64,000 bases of DNA from Caprimulgus europaeus. Its lineage: Eukaryota; Chordata; Aves; Caprimulgiformes; Caprimulgidae. Where the stretch lies: positions 1,136,001 to 1,200,000 of the forward strand of contig OU015542.1 of NCBI GenBank assembly GCA_907165065.1, in the 5' to 3' direction. Shown in pieces: positions 14,783 through 28,346 of the stretch. Position 1 is the first letter of the stretch; the number at the start of each line of letters is the position of its first letter. A model generated the notes under the pieces. The model was given only the letters and a program-made list of their open reading frames with translations. It was not told where the DNA came from and did no database searches. The position numbers and the translations under genes are program-made.

Positions 14783-15469
14783 TGTTTTATGAAACGAACA
14801 AATTCTAATCTGAAAATGTGTGAACCAGTGAAACAAAATGTCCTATCATAGCATTATGTTGATGAATTAGCCCACCTTTGCCTCAGCTCTTTCTCTTCTA
14901 TGTCTGTTCCTTGTGCGAGGCACCTCTGCACTGATCCAAGGCCCAAATGTGCTTCCCATAAGGATGACAAAGGTGAACCCACATGCCGCCATCTCACCAC
15001 CATCTGAGAAACACATTCAATCCCTGTTGGCTCTCTCATCACTGGAGTGAAACTAGTCTTACACACCATCAGAGGAATCAGCTCTCACCTGATGGTCATA
15101 TCCAGACCCCTGCATCTAAAAGGACCTCCAAAAACCTGCTTGAAGAACGGTCAATAACACACTCCTGCAAGTGGAAGGTTCACAGCCATCGTCTGTCAAG
15201 ATAAGAACAGACATTACCATTATAGACTCAACTTGGCAGACATTATTTTAATTTATTGCAAATCTATCAGTGCATGATAATGAGAAATAAAACCAAATCT
15301 CAAAACACCTTCCCCCACCCCTCCTTTTTCCAGGGCTTAAATTCTCTCCTGATTTCCACTCCCTCCCCTCACAGCAGCACCTCCCAGGTGGACAGGGAAT
15401 GGGGATTGGGGTCAGTTCGTCAAACATTGTTTCTGCCACTTCTTCCTCCTCAGGGGGAGGACTTCTTCC

Positions 15470-15930
15470 CCCCCTGCCCAGAAACAGCATGGGGGCCCTC
15501 TCATGAGAGACAGTCCTCCACAAATTCCTCCAAAGTGAGTCCTTCCCATGACTGACAGTTCTTCACCAACTGCTCTAGCCTGGGTCCTTTCCACGGTGTG
15601 CAAACCTTCGGGAACAGACTGCTCCATTGTGGTTCCCCATAGAGTCAAAAGTCCTGCCAGGAAACCTGCCTCAACCTGGCCTCCTCTCTCCATGGGCCAA
15701 AGGCCTGTCAAGAACCTGCTCCAGCACGGGGTCTCCATGGGTTCACAGCCCACTTCAGGCATCTACTTCCTCCGGCGTGAGGTCCTTCATGGGTTACAGC
15801 TTGTCATCTGCTCCACCATGGTCCTACATGGGCCACAGTGAGACAACCTGCCACACCACATTCTTCACCAGATCCAAGCAGAAGAATCTCTGCTCTGGCA
15901 CCTGCAGCACCTCATCAACAGCTCATCCCA
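15470..15930 (-). mobile_element. ERV LTR fragment, family of 59772-60241 (fossil)
   Basis: This block of CTCC/GCAGG-type imperfect repeats is clearly homologous, in reverse orientation, to 60100-60241; the best match is at 15776-15880. It belongs to a bird LTR family that I recognise as ERVL-like from memory. It is broken and incomplete, and edges are approximate. No coding part of a virus was recognised beside it. Confidence 0.65.
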
Positions 15931-16927
15931 GCACCGTGTCCATTGCCAGTAAAATGACCAAGGAGGTAAGTGGAACCTTTTCCATTCTATGTCCTTTTCC
16001 CTTTCTTTGCTCTCCTGTGCAATATTAATAGCTGCACACCAGGAGGGGAGCCCGGAATCTGCCACTGGAGACCTGCTTGCTGCTGGCAGCAATGGGGATG
16101 TGTTACTGGGGGGAGAGAGTGGGACAGGCTGAGGCACAGGGGTACCAAGCAACCTGTGCACTGAGAAGCCTCTTCAAAGAGGAATATTGCTTTGGCTGCA
16201 GAGGAAGGAAATCCCAACCATGTCCCCAGCTGAGGTGCTGCCAAAATCTTTCTTCCAAAATGGATCTCCTGAACTCCAGAATTACCAAAAAGCATCGGTT
16301 TTTCTGGGAAGCAACAAGACCTGGCAAGGCTCTTGGGGCACAATGCCAGGGAAGCAGTTGTTGCAATGCTCCTATTCCGCTAGTTGTTGCACCTCTGCTA
16401 GCACCAGGCATTGGGCAGGGTGGGCTCTCCCCCATCCCGAGCTAGAGCTCAGCAGGTGCAGTCTCAGGTGGTGCAGGCTGGGTCACCTCAATACTCCCAC
16501 TACACCGTAGGTCCCGTTTGGTTTCACATGGGTCCAGGTGAAGAAAAACCTAACCACCATGCATGACGTCTCCCTTCTTCCTAGCTCAAGAACATATTGG
16601 AGAGTGAGGAAATCAAGAGCTACAACTCTTTATATGATGCCAAAAAATCCAAATCGGTAAAGGGCTTGAGTCCAATGAAAGGAAATAGGGGGAACAGGAA
16701 GAGATATGGAGGGAGTTGTGGGATCTGAAGAGTTCTACAACTCTACACTCAGCCCAGATGCTGAGGAGAGAGAAGGCAATGCCTGTCTGTAGGATGTCAA
16801 AAGCAATCCATGTGCGGACACACAACACACCTTCCCGTGTCTCTCTCAAAATGCATTAGGAAACATATCAGCTATCAGCATAGTCTGACACTGGCCTTGT
16901 CCTATGCAGTATAGGAGACACAAACCA

Positions 16928-17254
16928 TCAGTGACATCTCTCCACGTGAAAGAAGATGTCCCCAACATGGGCATCTCCATCTTTGAGCAGCACCTGGAGT
17001 GATAAAAGGAGCCGTTGCCCATAAGAAGATCCTACAATGGTTTGCTCTGATGTGGACACCTCTAAAACAAACATCTGCATTTCATAATCCTGGATCCAAG
17101 TCCCAAGCTGAAGGATGTTAATTTCAAAACCAAAACGCTCAGCACAGTCCAACTGTGGAATGCCCAACATTTCGAAAGTATAAGCCAGGGATGTCAGTGC
17201 CACTCCCAGCCTGTATCTTCCTTCTTCCCCAAATTCAACCGACATCCATCCCAC
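16928..17254 (-). CDS. unrecognised open frame, protein-like composition
   Basis: A 108-codon frame whose composition (FGFEINILQLGTWIQDYEM, GQRLLLSLQVLLKDGD) looks more like a folded protein than the low-complexity frames around it. There is no family match that I can name and no convincing splice or start context. It could be a relic of a gene or element, or chance. Confidence 0.2.
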   Translation of the reverse strand: MGWMSVEFGEEGRYRLGVALTSLAYTFEMLGIPQLDCAERFGFEINILQLGTWIQDYEMQMFVLEVSTSEQTIVGSSYGQRLLLSLQVLLKDGDAHVGDIFFHVERCH

Positions 17255-17626
17255 TGTTTCTGTACATTCCTATCCTGCCCTGGAACAAGGCATAAATCAT
17301 GTTTAGTATCAAGAGAGACTTAGTATCCAGCTCAATTTCTCCAAACAGATAATAATAAATTAGAGTAATAAGAAATAAATTACAGGGCATCAACTTCAGG
17401 AATATTCTTTTTGATTCAAACAAAGCCCCGATCTCAAAGACTGACAGGTATTTGGTTTTTCCCTACTGGAAGCCATATCACAAGGGATTATCTTTCTCCT
17501 CTTGCACCTTATAAACAAATAGTTTTCTTAATTTGTAACATAACTGCAATTATTTTCATGTTATTCTCTTACCAGATGATTCTCTGCAGCTTATGGGAAA
17601 GGTGTTCCCAGCAGGAATAGCTTAAA

Positions 17627-17880
17627 AATCATAAAATAGTTTGATTGGAAAAGACCATCGCGATCATCTAGTCCATCCATAAATCTGGCATTGCCAAGGT
17701 CACAACTAAACCATGTCCCCAGTTACCACACTGCACTTCCTTTAAATCCCTTCAGGGATGGTGATTCCACCACCTCCTTTGGCAACCTCTTCTAATATTT
17801 CACAAGCCTTTTAGTGAAGATTTTTTTCGTAATATCCAATCTAAAATTCCCCTGCTGCAAATTCTCTCTGCTCTTCCCTG
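17627..17880 (-). mobile_element. old CR1 LINE 3' fragment
   Basis: A diverged antisense CR1 end: GATTGGAAAAGACCATCG, ATCATCTAGTCCATCC, CCCTTCAGGGATGGTGATTC, then CTCTGCTCTTCCCTGAG. It is an older subfamily than the copies near OSBP2. Confidence 0.7.
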
Positions 17881-18445
17881 AGAAATTGGTGGTGGGTGTA
17901 ATGCTTTCCTTGTTGTCTGAGTTGGGAAAAAGCTTCTTTCGTCACCAAAAGGGACTATTCAGCCCGGACAAAACACACATGAACATTTCCATCTCAAGAA
18001 TATTTTTAATTGCTTCTATTTCAAAAATTGGGTTGCACAGCTTTTGAAAGGGTCTTAATTCCTATTAATTTCCCCGATGGCAGACACAGCCTTCTTTTGA
18101 TGTGCAAATTTTAAACTATTTTTTTCCCCCCACTCAGCGTCAATAGGGATCACATGGAAATAAAAATTAAAGCAGTGCAGGAGTAAGGGAGGAACAGACA
18201 GGGAGGGAGAGACACAGTGTGAGTGTCAAGAGGAGAAGAAAGCACCCAGTAGCCAGGCAGAACATGACTGATGGCATTTTTAGAAATAAACAGTTACAAC
18301 CAGGGGATTTTTGGCCCATGTTGTTCAGCTGGCCCTGCAACGTTCAACAACAACAACATCTCCAGCACCCCTGGGTGTCTGCCCACTCCATCATCAGCAT
18401 GTCACACCTGGAGGTATTTTCAAGGCTGAATGGTGTCCACACTTT

Positions 18446-18602
18446 TAGTCCCCATCCCTAAGGGGACTGAAGGGATTGAAGAGTCATGCAGACAGACTGG
18501 CAAGGGTCATGGGTTGGTTGGGTACTTGGCAGAGATGTGTTCATGGTTGGACCAGTTGAGCTTAAAGGACTTTTCCAATTAAGGCAATTCTGGGATTTTG
18601 TG
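18446..18602 (+). mobile_element. old CR1 LINE 3' fragment
   Basis: Contains GGGTTGGTTGGGTACTTGGC, ATGGTTGGACCAGTTGAGCT and CTTTTCCAATTAAGGCAATT, a worn version of the CR1 end. Confidence 0.65.
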
Positions 18603-20571
18603 ATGTGTCTGAACCTCTCCCTCTCCTCCCACCCTTTCCCTTACCTTCATGCACGCACAGGTAAACCCAGAGTATTCCCCAGACAGAATATGTCATCAGG
18701 CAACATTCATATCACCATCACAGGGCTTTCAGGAACCCAGAGGCCACCAGGCTCACAACAGTCCTACAAGCAAATAAAGTTTGCAGTAGGTACTTTACAC
18801 AGGAGAGGCTGTCTGCAGAAGAGACCACCTCTCCATGACGCCAAGGTTACCTAGTGGTAGGGTACTTAGGGAAAAACCTGTTCTTTCGGAATTTGTCACA
18901 GGTACCAAGAAGCATCAGAGTGTACCAGGGAGTTCAGGCCAGCACTACCTGAAGCAATAACAGCCAGATAATAGCCCATGACCAATCAGGTGGTTGGAAC
19001 AAGAAGCAAGATTCTTCTTGATTTGCTGTGTTACTTGGTTTCATGCATCTCTGGTGCTTCCTGAAGGACATCCATGGCTGAGCTGTAGCACCTCTACTGC
19101 TCCATGAGCACCTAGAATGCCATGAGATCATGAATGAAGGGTGCTGCTTCCCTCTGGTGTCACAAGAAATGAAATGGATGGCTGCACACAAATATGTGGT
19201 GAGTTCACCAGCCTCAATGCCGTGAGGGGCTAACAAGCTTCTAATATATGTGTCTGTGCACAGATGTTTGGGCTGATGTACTCTTTCCCCAAGGGAATGG
19301 GCAATGGATATACTTTTGCTTTGAGATGATGCTTACTTAAAGCAATACCTCAAGAACTAAAATGCTGAAGGGAAATTCCAAGTTTGGTCACTTCTTTGGA
19401 AGAAAGCTCTTCTGGGAAGAAAGAAACTGAAGACAACTCAAAGACGATGAATCACCATTCACAAATATGGGAGGAGTTTGTGTCAGGAAAAGATTCATAT
19501 GTCAGAGATGCCACAGTAAAGAACAAAAAAGAAGCAATGGATCCAGAGTGATCTTTCAAACACTCATCAGCACTCTATTTCTCTTACTTTTATTGGCTGA
19601 GTGGATACATATGTCATTGACAAGAAATTAAAATGCTGTAAAACACTCTGTATGACACCATCATTATTTCCCTTCTATCTCATTGTAACTGCTTATTACC
19701 AGCCTGCATCTTTATGGACTCTGTCGGCTCTGTAGTCACCGCGCAGCACTTTCACCTGGTTCTCACCTGCACTCTCACACCCATCTCAGGTTTTGTTTAC
19801 TGCAGGGTTCAGCCCCTCACTTCACAGGTATAAACTACTTTGTTTCTAGAAATCCCATCTCGCATTTAGCAGCATTAAAATACATGTTCACTGCAGCCCC
19901 TATTGTCAAATTAATTCAGATCATACTGTAAAAACTGACTTGTCCCTTTGCAATAATTTGTGTCATCTGCAAAATTCAAGAGGTGATTTAATATATATGC
20001 CTTACTAGGGATCACTGACAAGGAATGACTTTCTCAGCCCTCTTCCAGGAATTCATACCAACTTTGCAGAAGTTTATAACCTTTTTGGGACATTATGTCC
20101 CTAGCAAACTATTTCAGTGAGGGGACTCAGAGGAATGAAAGGATTCTCACAAGTCAACAAAAAAAACCTGATATGCCATTTGGGAAAGACACATTCAACC
20201 TGTCTATGAAAATTACCTCTATCAGTTCTGCCCAGTATGAATGTGGGACTCAGGATGATAGAGAGGCCAAATTCAGCGAAACCCAGTCCTCACAGAAATA
20301 TGTCTAAAGGACACCAATTAAAGTTTATATCGTGCAGTGAAATGGTAAATTGAGAGCAAAGCAATGGAGCTAATATGGACAATTCAAGCCTGACCATAAT
20401 AGTGACCTTAAGTAGAAAACAAAGAAGATTATAATAAATGCAAAAAGGAACTTAATTTTTTTTCAGATGTTTCACTTTAGAACAAAGCACAGATGTCGAG
20501 CCTACCTCAAAAGGAACTTTATCTAATAACAGTCTGTTTTCAGCTGATTCTGCAGCTCTCTCTCTGTACAG

Positions 20572-20630
20572 GCACATCCATGGATCTGCAGGAGTTTTTC
20601 ATGTACGGAAAGGAGATCCTGCAAGCACAG
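20572..20630 (+). CDS. candidate orphan exon, unrecognised
   Basis: A 59-nt segment is preceded by a strong pyrimidine tract and AG (CAGCTCTCTCTCTGTACAG) and followed by GTAGGGGT. The frame open across it gives TSMDLQEFFMYGKEILQAQ, which looks protein-like. I do not recognise the product and saw no partner exon nearby. It could be a real exon of a gene spanning this region or a chance pairing of splice-like signals. Confidence 0.25.
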
Positions 20631-22120
20631 GTAGGGGTTGGGTTTTTCCCATTCATTTTCCCGAAACCAGGACCCAATCCATCAGAGACAACTGGCGAAC
20701 CACAAGACTAAGAGAGAACTGGCGAGGTGTAAATTAATGGCAGCACTGAAAGGTTACAGCAGGAAAGACCAGAGCTTAAGAGCGTGCTTTTTTCCAGGCT
20801 ACTCGGAATGACTTTCACCATCCACCTTCCCCTCTCCTTGCTCCTGGATGCCAGAACAATTGAAATTTCTTTACACATCCACAGAAAGAAAAATAATTCT
20901 GGTACAGCCTTTACTCCATTGCATATGATAGACCAAACCTAAAAAGGACATTTCTAGCAAGATACCTGATAACCTGACAGCACAGTTAAAGGACTGGCAA
21001 AGGAGCAAGATGCTTCCGATGAGAGAAAATGCGAATAAGACTGATGCGAATAAGACTGATGCTTCTGATGGAAAAAAATCTTTCCATCCTTACTGGAAGG
21101 TACAATGACAATAAAGTAACGTCCCCATCCAAACCACATAGTGGGTCACACTCTCTCAATTCAAGGCAAGAAAGCAAAAAAGCTTTGCCAAAGTGACCTG
21201 AGGAAGACAAGGGTTCATGGATAGATCAGCTGAAGTCACACAGCCTTTGTGGTTTAGATGTGCCTTCTGGTGCAGGGTCTTCAGGGCTTGCCACAGGGCT
21301 AGGAAGAGCCACAGACAGTGGCCAGGCTGCTGGTGGTGGTGCTGGACAGAGCACATCTTTTTGGCCAGATTCATGCTTGTATTCCTCTGGCCAGAGAAAC
21401 TGAGAAGAAAGAAACTTCATCCTCTGGAGGATGAAGAGTTATAGTTCCCAATGAGGAGGCAGATGAATTTCTTGCTGAACTTGACAATATGTTATTTCTT
21501 TGCCACTGTTGATGTGGCAGCATCATCAGTGGGTGTTACCATAATAGCTGACAGGCAGGAAACCCCATCAGAGGTTCATCGTGAGTCCCTTTCACTGTTT
21601 TCTTCACTTCAGTGGGCCTTGAGTAGATGTTATACTCTACATTTTAATGTTATAAGCCAAATATCCCCTGCATTTGCTTGCTGAAAATTATGAAATGCAA
21701 GGGCATTGTTTGCATTTCAGTGTCTCTCAGCAGCAGATTTCCGTGGCAACATTGATATGATGTCTGTGCGAGTTATCAGGGGTGGATTTTAGCACAGAGA
21801 GAGGCGGTACAGTCAGCTTTGACCAAATGTCTTTAATCAGCGTTCCTGAGAAAGAAAACAATATCAGCTTGGTTTCTCTTCATAGATACTCTGCCTGGGT
21901 TGTTGCAAGCAAATGAATCTTGGGAGTGGCAAATTTATCAGAAAAGTGATACTCCAGGATGAGAGAGTGAAAGCAGCAATTTTTCAGCTATTGATCTCCC
22001 ACTAAAATATGTCGGAGTCGACCAAGCCCATATCCAAACAGGCTAAATTTGATTTAGAGTTACCACTGGGATGTGCAGCTGCAGACAGCATGAGAACAGA
22101 TAGTGATGTGTCTGCACAAG

Positions 22121-22372
22121 ACACAATGGGCACAAACAGGAGCATCAGAAGTTCCAGACAAACTTAAGGAAAGAATTCTTCCCTGTGAGGGTGCCGGAGC
22201 CCTGGGCCAGGCTGCCCAGAGAGGGTGTGGAGTCTCCATCTCTGGAGATGATCCAAATCCGCCTGGACACTTTTTTTTGCAACCTACTGCAAAGAAGCTG
22301 CTTCGGCAGGTGGGATTGGACTGGATGATCCTCTGAGGTCCTTTCCAACCCTCACTGGTCTGGGATTCTGTG
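22121..22372 (+). mobile_element. CR1 LINE 3' fragment
   Basis: Carries GGGCCAGGCTGCCCAGAGAG, GAGTCTCCATCTCTGGAGAT, GGACTGGATGATCCTCTGAG and ends GGGATTCTGTG. It is related to the copies at 6019 and 33765. Confidence 0.88.
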
Positions 22373-25300
22373 CTACAGCCTCCCATGTGAAGTGATAACC
22401 ATTCTTCAGGAACAGCCAAAGAAAAGCCCTCTGCTGTCAACAGCCATGACAGCATGGAGTTTATCCTCCTGTTATCCTGTCAACACGTGGACCCTCCTGA
22501 TGTCCACATGTTGACACACATTTGAATAAATACAAGTCAAAATCCTTGGGTTTGTCAAGCAGCCGCCATGTAAAGAGCACTTCAGCAGAATGGAGCATGA
22601 ACGTCGCTGGTTCTGGGCAAGTCGCAGCAATCGCAGCCCTCCAGCCTGAAGCAAACAGGGACACTGGAGCACCCAGGCTTGTCTCTGGGTCTCAGAAGAT
22701 GATGTAGGGGTCATCTGTGCTGTGAATTTTTCCATTTGTTGAATTGTTTTTGGGACATGCAGCATGTGCACAGCAAATGAGGTTGGACAGATGCAATTTC
22801 TCAGGAAATATGAGAGTAGGAGCTGGTGGGGTCATGGAATCACAGAGGAAATATAGAACTCAACCACCCTTTACATTTCCTCAATCTGGAGAAGCTTCTT
22901 ATGTTCTCTTGAGAGCTGTGCACTTCTCCTAGGGATTCTTCTAGAAAAAAAATAAGGATTTGTTTAGAATAGGAAATACCAATTAAGAACAAACCCCCAG
23001 GGCTTAAATTTGACTTGAAAGTGATACCACAGGCTGAATGGATTGAATATTCTGGAGTTTGACATCTCTTTCTCTAATGGCAGCATTGGGCAAAGGCTGC
23101 ACGGGAGTGGGGAAGTCACACTGCTCACATGCTTCGCCTGTCCCAGCAGCCAGGTTTAACAAAGATATTTTTGTAATGCAAATGCAGATTCCATCTCTTA
23201 TATCTTTAAGGCTTATCAAAGATTTTTTTTCTCTATGTTCTATTTTCAGCCATGTATGTTCTTAACTGAGAGCTTATGTACTACAAACACAAAAATATAT
23301 CTCTTCCCAGCTTTGCTGTTAAAGCTGAGATGATTATAAAGCTAAATCCTCAGCATATGGCATGGGTGCTCTTCTTGTAAACTTCTCACTGTGCCTTGAA
23401 CCAAAGGGTGAGTTAACCCTTGACAGACAAAGAGTGCTGTCATCCTACAGCTACCTGTGCCAGGGAAGTTACTGGGGAACCAAGTGACCATGTTGTGCAG
23501 CACAGGGTGGTGTAACCCACATACACATGGGGTCTGATTCCGTTTTCTTCTGCATAGGCTCACACACAGGAATTGTCTTGGAGACCAGTGCCCGAACATG
23601 GAATTGTCAATGGGAGGAAGGGAGTCAGAGGAAGAGCTGGAAGGGAAAGATCTCATGATTCAACTGCCTCCTATGCAGACAGGGATGGACACCAGGACAA
23701 CCTCAGCAACTGGCTGCCACCAAAGAGGATGCAGAGATGCAACTGCTCAGTAACTGAAGCCGTCACCATCTGTGCAGATGGGAAAAGCCTGAGACATTGC
23801 AATGCAGAACATAGCTCAAGAGGGTCAAAAAGAGCTGCAAATCAGAGATGTTTTTGCCATGTAATGCAGCTGCAGGAGGACCCACACAGCCTCATCATTG
23901 AGGCATCTTCCCATTAGCTGGGATAACAGCCCCACTGTGTGGCTCCGTGAGAACAAGTGCATCTCACAGACAGTGCAGGAGTGCTGGCAGGAGAGTGTGA
24001 GACTTAGAAGAGTCTGGGACATATTCAGAATGTTCTTCAGAGATGAGCCTAAAAGGTGGAGGAAGGCAAGGTTGTTATAGTGTAAACACTGAGAAGTTTG
24101 TGGTTTTCTTTTGTATTTGTTCGAAGACAAAGGGGTTTTTTTCCAAATCTTTTACATTGTGAACATTTTTTTGCATTTCTCAATTTTTATTTTTTCCAGT
24201 GAAGCAGAGATCTTTTTTTACATCTCTCAGCCACTAGCTGTACATGAAATACCAGTATAATCATTTCTGTCTTCAGAAAGAGATAGGGTTACACAGATCC
24301 CTCAAAAATAGCTGAAGTGCCTTCCCACTTTAATTTGCAAAGACAAGAAAAGTGATGCTTGTCCCTAAAGTTAGATCTGATAGCACTGGACTTTGCAGAG
24401 GGACAGAAGGACATTGAGACACCAATGTACAACTGTTAACAGAGTGAACTTGCAGCTCCCCAGCATCTTCTGCACCTCAGAGACCGCTCAGGAACAGAAT
24501 AGGATAAAATCGTAAATAGAAGTAGTCTGGGGAAGAAGAGGGGAGTGGGATTCTTGTGGGTACAGCAGCAAATACTGGGTGAGAAGTTATCCCATGAGTA
24601 ATAGCAGCACCCTAACTCACCTGGGAGATGGAAGGAGTCCAGATTTGTAATCAGTGATGATATCTGTTGCAAAACTCCAAAATAAACAGTTTAGCAAGTG
24701 CTCCAAATCTGGGGAGAGGAACTTCTTAATCTTTTAAATCATACGTGGGTCTCATAAGAGAAAGACATAAGGAAGCAGGAGGAGGCTTCTAGGTGCCTAG
24801 AGACAAAGGAGGTTTCTCTGAGGAGTTCCCACAATTTAACAGTACTGTGAATCTCTGAGGCCACAGATGGAGTTTGGATGTGGAAATGCCCTGTGTTCAA
24901 AACCCATCACTCCCTTGGGTTTTTTTTGCAAGGAGAAAAGTGAACGACAAATCTACAGCATTGAGTGGTGTCAGCACCAGGCAGTTTGCATGCTTGATTT
25001 GCAAGGATGAAAACTCCAGCCCAAAGTCGCCGTGGTCATTAATGATGCAAAGTTGATTGCACAGGTTCAAGCAAGTGTTTTTTGATCACATCGTAAAGAA
25101 AAGGGTAGATGTGGTCAATTGAAGTTGCTTTCTGTCAGAGGCTCACACATGGCACCATAAATCAAGCAGTCCTTAAGGCATTTAAGAGCCACAGACTTCA
25201 TTTGAAAGATTTCTTGATTTTCAAAAGAAGGGGTGGAGCACAGATATTTAAAAAAAAACCAAACCTCAATCTTTTGCATCTGTTCCTTTGAGATCTTTCA

Positions 25301-27462
25301 ACACTCTGTTCACTGCATATATTTTATGCATATCACTAATACATAGCCTAGATGAGTGCTTCAGACACCTCTTTTTTACAGTCGACACATTTTATTCCAT
25401 GGCTTGCTTTCAAATATATTTTAATCCTGGATAAGAAACCAGATATATAGATGACTTGAAGACTTCTCTCTAATGCTGGCACTCACCTCTCCACAGCTCT
25501 TGACCACTGGGCAACTATGATGTAATGCACCATAGCAGAAAGGTTGTTAACAGTGAGCAAACTTTTTTCTAAGTGCATTAGATTAACAGCATAATGTCAG
25601 CCAGCCGCCACACCTCATCTACAGCACTGCCAATCTTCAAGGACAAGGTGTACTCCCTTGTTATCAGACACTTTTTATCACCAAGCAAATCCAGGAGAAG
25701 AGCATGTTAGTGAGTCGTGACAAGAGGACACCAAAATTCACGGAAGGTGGAGGAAGGCTGCTAATAAGAAAGCATCTCAAATGTAAAATAGGTCATCTAT
25801 GTTGGTGACACATCATATGTTGCCTCTTTGAAAACCTTGTAGAAAATGGTAAGTAAACTGAACAGTAGAAAATGCAATTTCACCACTGTGTAACTCCACG
25901 GTTCATACTTCGGCTTCTGTGTTCACTTTTGATCTCCTCAGCTCAGACATACACTAGAGTTGGGAAAATATCAGAGAAAGACAAGAGGATAATCAAAGGT
26001 TTGGGATGACTTTTGTGTGAGGAAAGCTGGAGGACAGGACTCTCGGGCAAAGAAAAAAGATCGTGATAATGTACATATGAAAGAAGTCAAGGAAATTATG
26101 AGAACCCTGAGAGGATGTGTAGGGCTCGGCTTTTCATTTGTCTTCCTACGGAAGGATAAAAAGCATCAAATTAACTAGCAGGAAACAAGCTCAGAGCAGA
26201 CAAAAAATAGCATATTCTTAATTCAACAGGTGATAAACAGGCTGAATTCCTTGCTAATGAAAATGGCAGGTGGGAAAACCTTGCATAGGCTCGTGGAAAA
26301 TTATTTGAGGGGAGAGGTTCCCTGGGGTATACTAAACACCTCAGTAGGCCTCAGAAATTTGCAAGGTGTCGCTGAAGCAAGAAAATGGTCCCACAAAAAT
26401 TTTGTAGGGTACCTGAGATACCATAAGAAAAGGTTTTACAGATAACTGTCTGTTTAAAAAGCAGGAAGCAAAGCTCTAGAATAAGTGCTCAGTTAACTAT
26501 GTCAACTGGATCTCTGGGCAACTTGATCCAATGCCCTTGCTGACTCCTTCAGAAGCTCCCAGGAATTCCTAAGGCAGGGCTTCCATTCACAAAAGCCTTA
26601 TTGAATTTTCCCACAAATCATACCCATATACTCCTCAATTCAACTCCATACTACAGTTTTACCTCATTTGGACATTAGTTTTAATAATCTGCTATTCTTG
26701 GATCTGCTCAGAAGCATTTTTTAATATCATGGTCTCTCTGCTTTCTTTCTATTTGGTAGTGAGAAAATGTCAAGTGAGAGTTTTCACGGTAGACTTAATA
26801 CAGTTAATAGTTTAGCTATTTCATCCTTTAATTTCTTCAGAGCCCATGACTGAAGTACCATCCGGGACTACTGAACTGTTACCTTCTACTTTGTCGAGTT
26901 GTTTTATAACTTCAGCTACTGAAGCACCACCTGGAGACACATTTTCTAACTCGTCCCCCATAAAGAAAGGGTTCTTGGTGGGGGACTCCTGTAAGCTCCT
27001 CCATACAGACGGAAAACATTTGCTCAGCTTCTCTGCTGCAAGCTTATTCTCTTCAGTCAGTGCTTTTGCATCCAGATTACTAGCTGGCCCTAGAGCTGGT
27101 CTCAGAGGCTTCCTGTGCAGATGTGTTTGAGAAAGAAAATACCATCAGCATGCAACTCCTGAGCTACCAGTAGGCATCAAAGTGATGAGACTGACCCTCC
27201 AGGTGGTATGGATTAGGTTCTTGGGCTCTCACCCCAGAGACAGTAAACCTCAGATTTTGAAAGACAAAAGAAAGTACTTGCATGGCCAGCAGTGGCTGTG
27301 CTGCCCACCATCAGATCTGTGTTGGGGACTGTCCCCCCAGCCCTCATGGGGCAGCTCTGCTCCTCACAGACAAGTCAGGGACATGAAACAGTGATGCTAT
27401 CAACCACTCTCTTTGTATGTGAGTCAGGATTTCTGCAGCTCACCTTCCCCATCTGCAATACC
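22373..27462. other. no gene seen
   Basis: Five kb of single-copy AT-rich sequence. No recognised repeat, and only the weak exon-like segment at 26843. Confidence 0.5.
26843..27130 (+). other. weak exon-like segment, Ser/Thr-rich
   Basis: A pyrimidine-rich stretch ending TTTAATTTCTTCAG is followed by an open frame starting EPMTEVPSGTTELLPSTLS, rich in Ser, Thr and Pro as in mucin-like stalks. No donor or partner exon was identified. Chance is the more likely explanation. Confidence 0.12.
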
Positions 27463-27556
27463 ATGGAATCACAGACTGGTTTGGGTTGGAAGGGAGCTTA
27501 AAATCACCCGGTTCCAACCCACCTGCCATGAGCAGGGACACCTTTCACTAGATCCA
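27463..27556 (-). mobile_element. CR1 LINE 3' end, short
   Basis: About 94 bp of antisense CR1 terminus: GAATCACAGACTGGTTTGGG, then CCGGTTCCAACCCACCTGCC. Confidence 0.8.
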
Positions 27557-27903
27557 CCTGTAGGTTAACAAGGATCCTGCAAGGTATGAGAGCCAAATCT
27601 TTATGTAGGTGCAACATAGGAGTGGTGACAAGGGAGTGGGAATCAAGCAAATGTAAGAACAGTCTTAGGGGATATGCATCATGGCCACACGAGAGCTTTG
27701 AATGTCTCAGCCAGGTTCTGCAGAACCAGGGTGGAATAAAAAGCTGTGCATTTGCTGTTTGTTTGCAATGTGTGTGCAGGACACAAGGACTTGTCTTGTC
27801 CCTTCCTGCAGGTTGAGGGATTGATCACAGATACATTCCTCAAACAGACACCTTCTCTTCCTCCTCATTTCACATTCCCCTAAAAAACATTGCCTCTAAG
27901 CAA

Positions 27904-28346
27904 ATAGAATCATAGACTGGTTTGGGCTGGAAGGGACCATAAAGCTCATCCAGTTCCAACCCCCCTGCCAGCAGCAGGGACACCTTCCACTAGACCAGGT
28001 TGCTCAAAGCCTCATCCAACCTGGCCTGGAACACTTCCAGGGAGGAGCAGCCACAGCTTCTCTGAGCAACATTGGACACTCTCTCACCACCCTCACATCT
28101 CATCTCACTCTCCTCTCTTCCAGTTTCAAGCCATCACCCCTTGTTCTGTCACTCCCTGCCCTTGGCCAAAGTCCCTCCCCAGCCTTCCTGGAGCCCCTTC
28201 AGGTACTGGGAGGCCACTGGAAGGTCTCCCCGGAGCCTTCCCTTCTCCAAGCTGAACAGCCCCAACTCTCTGAGCCTGTCCTCACAGCAGAGGTACCCCA
28301 GCCCTTGGATCAACCTTGTGGCCTCCTCTGGGCTCCCTCTAGTAGG
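27904..28346 (-). mobile_element. CR1 LINE 3' fragment
   Basis: A well-preserved antisense CR1 end of about 440 bp: TAGAATCATAGACTGGTTTG, CACTAGACCAGGTTGCTCAA, CTCCAAGCTGAACAGCCCCA. It is the same subfamily as 58926-59319. The 156-codon frame over it is repeat-derived. Confidence 0.9.

Larger units (their letters stand above)
17881..22120. other. mostly featureless, holds orphan exon candidate
   Basis: Apart from the CR1 at 18446 and the exon-like segment at 20572, I see no feature. A 15-base tandem duplication (GCGAATAAGACTGAT) lies near 21033-21062. Confidence 0.45.
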
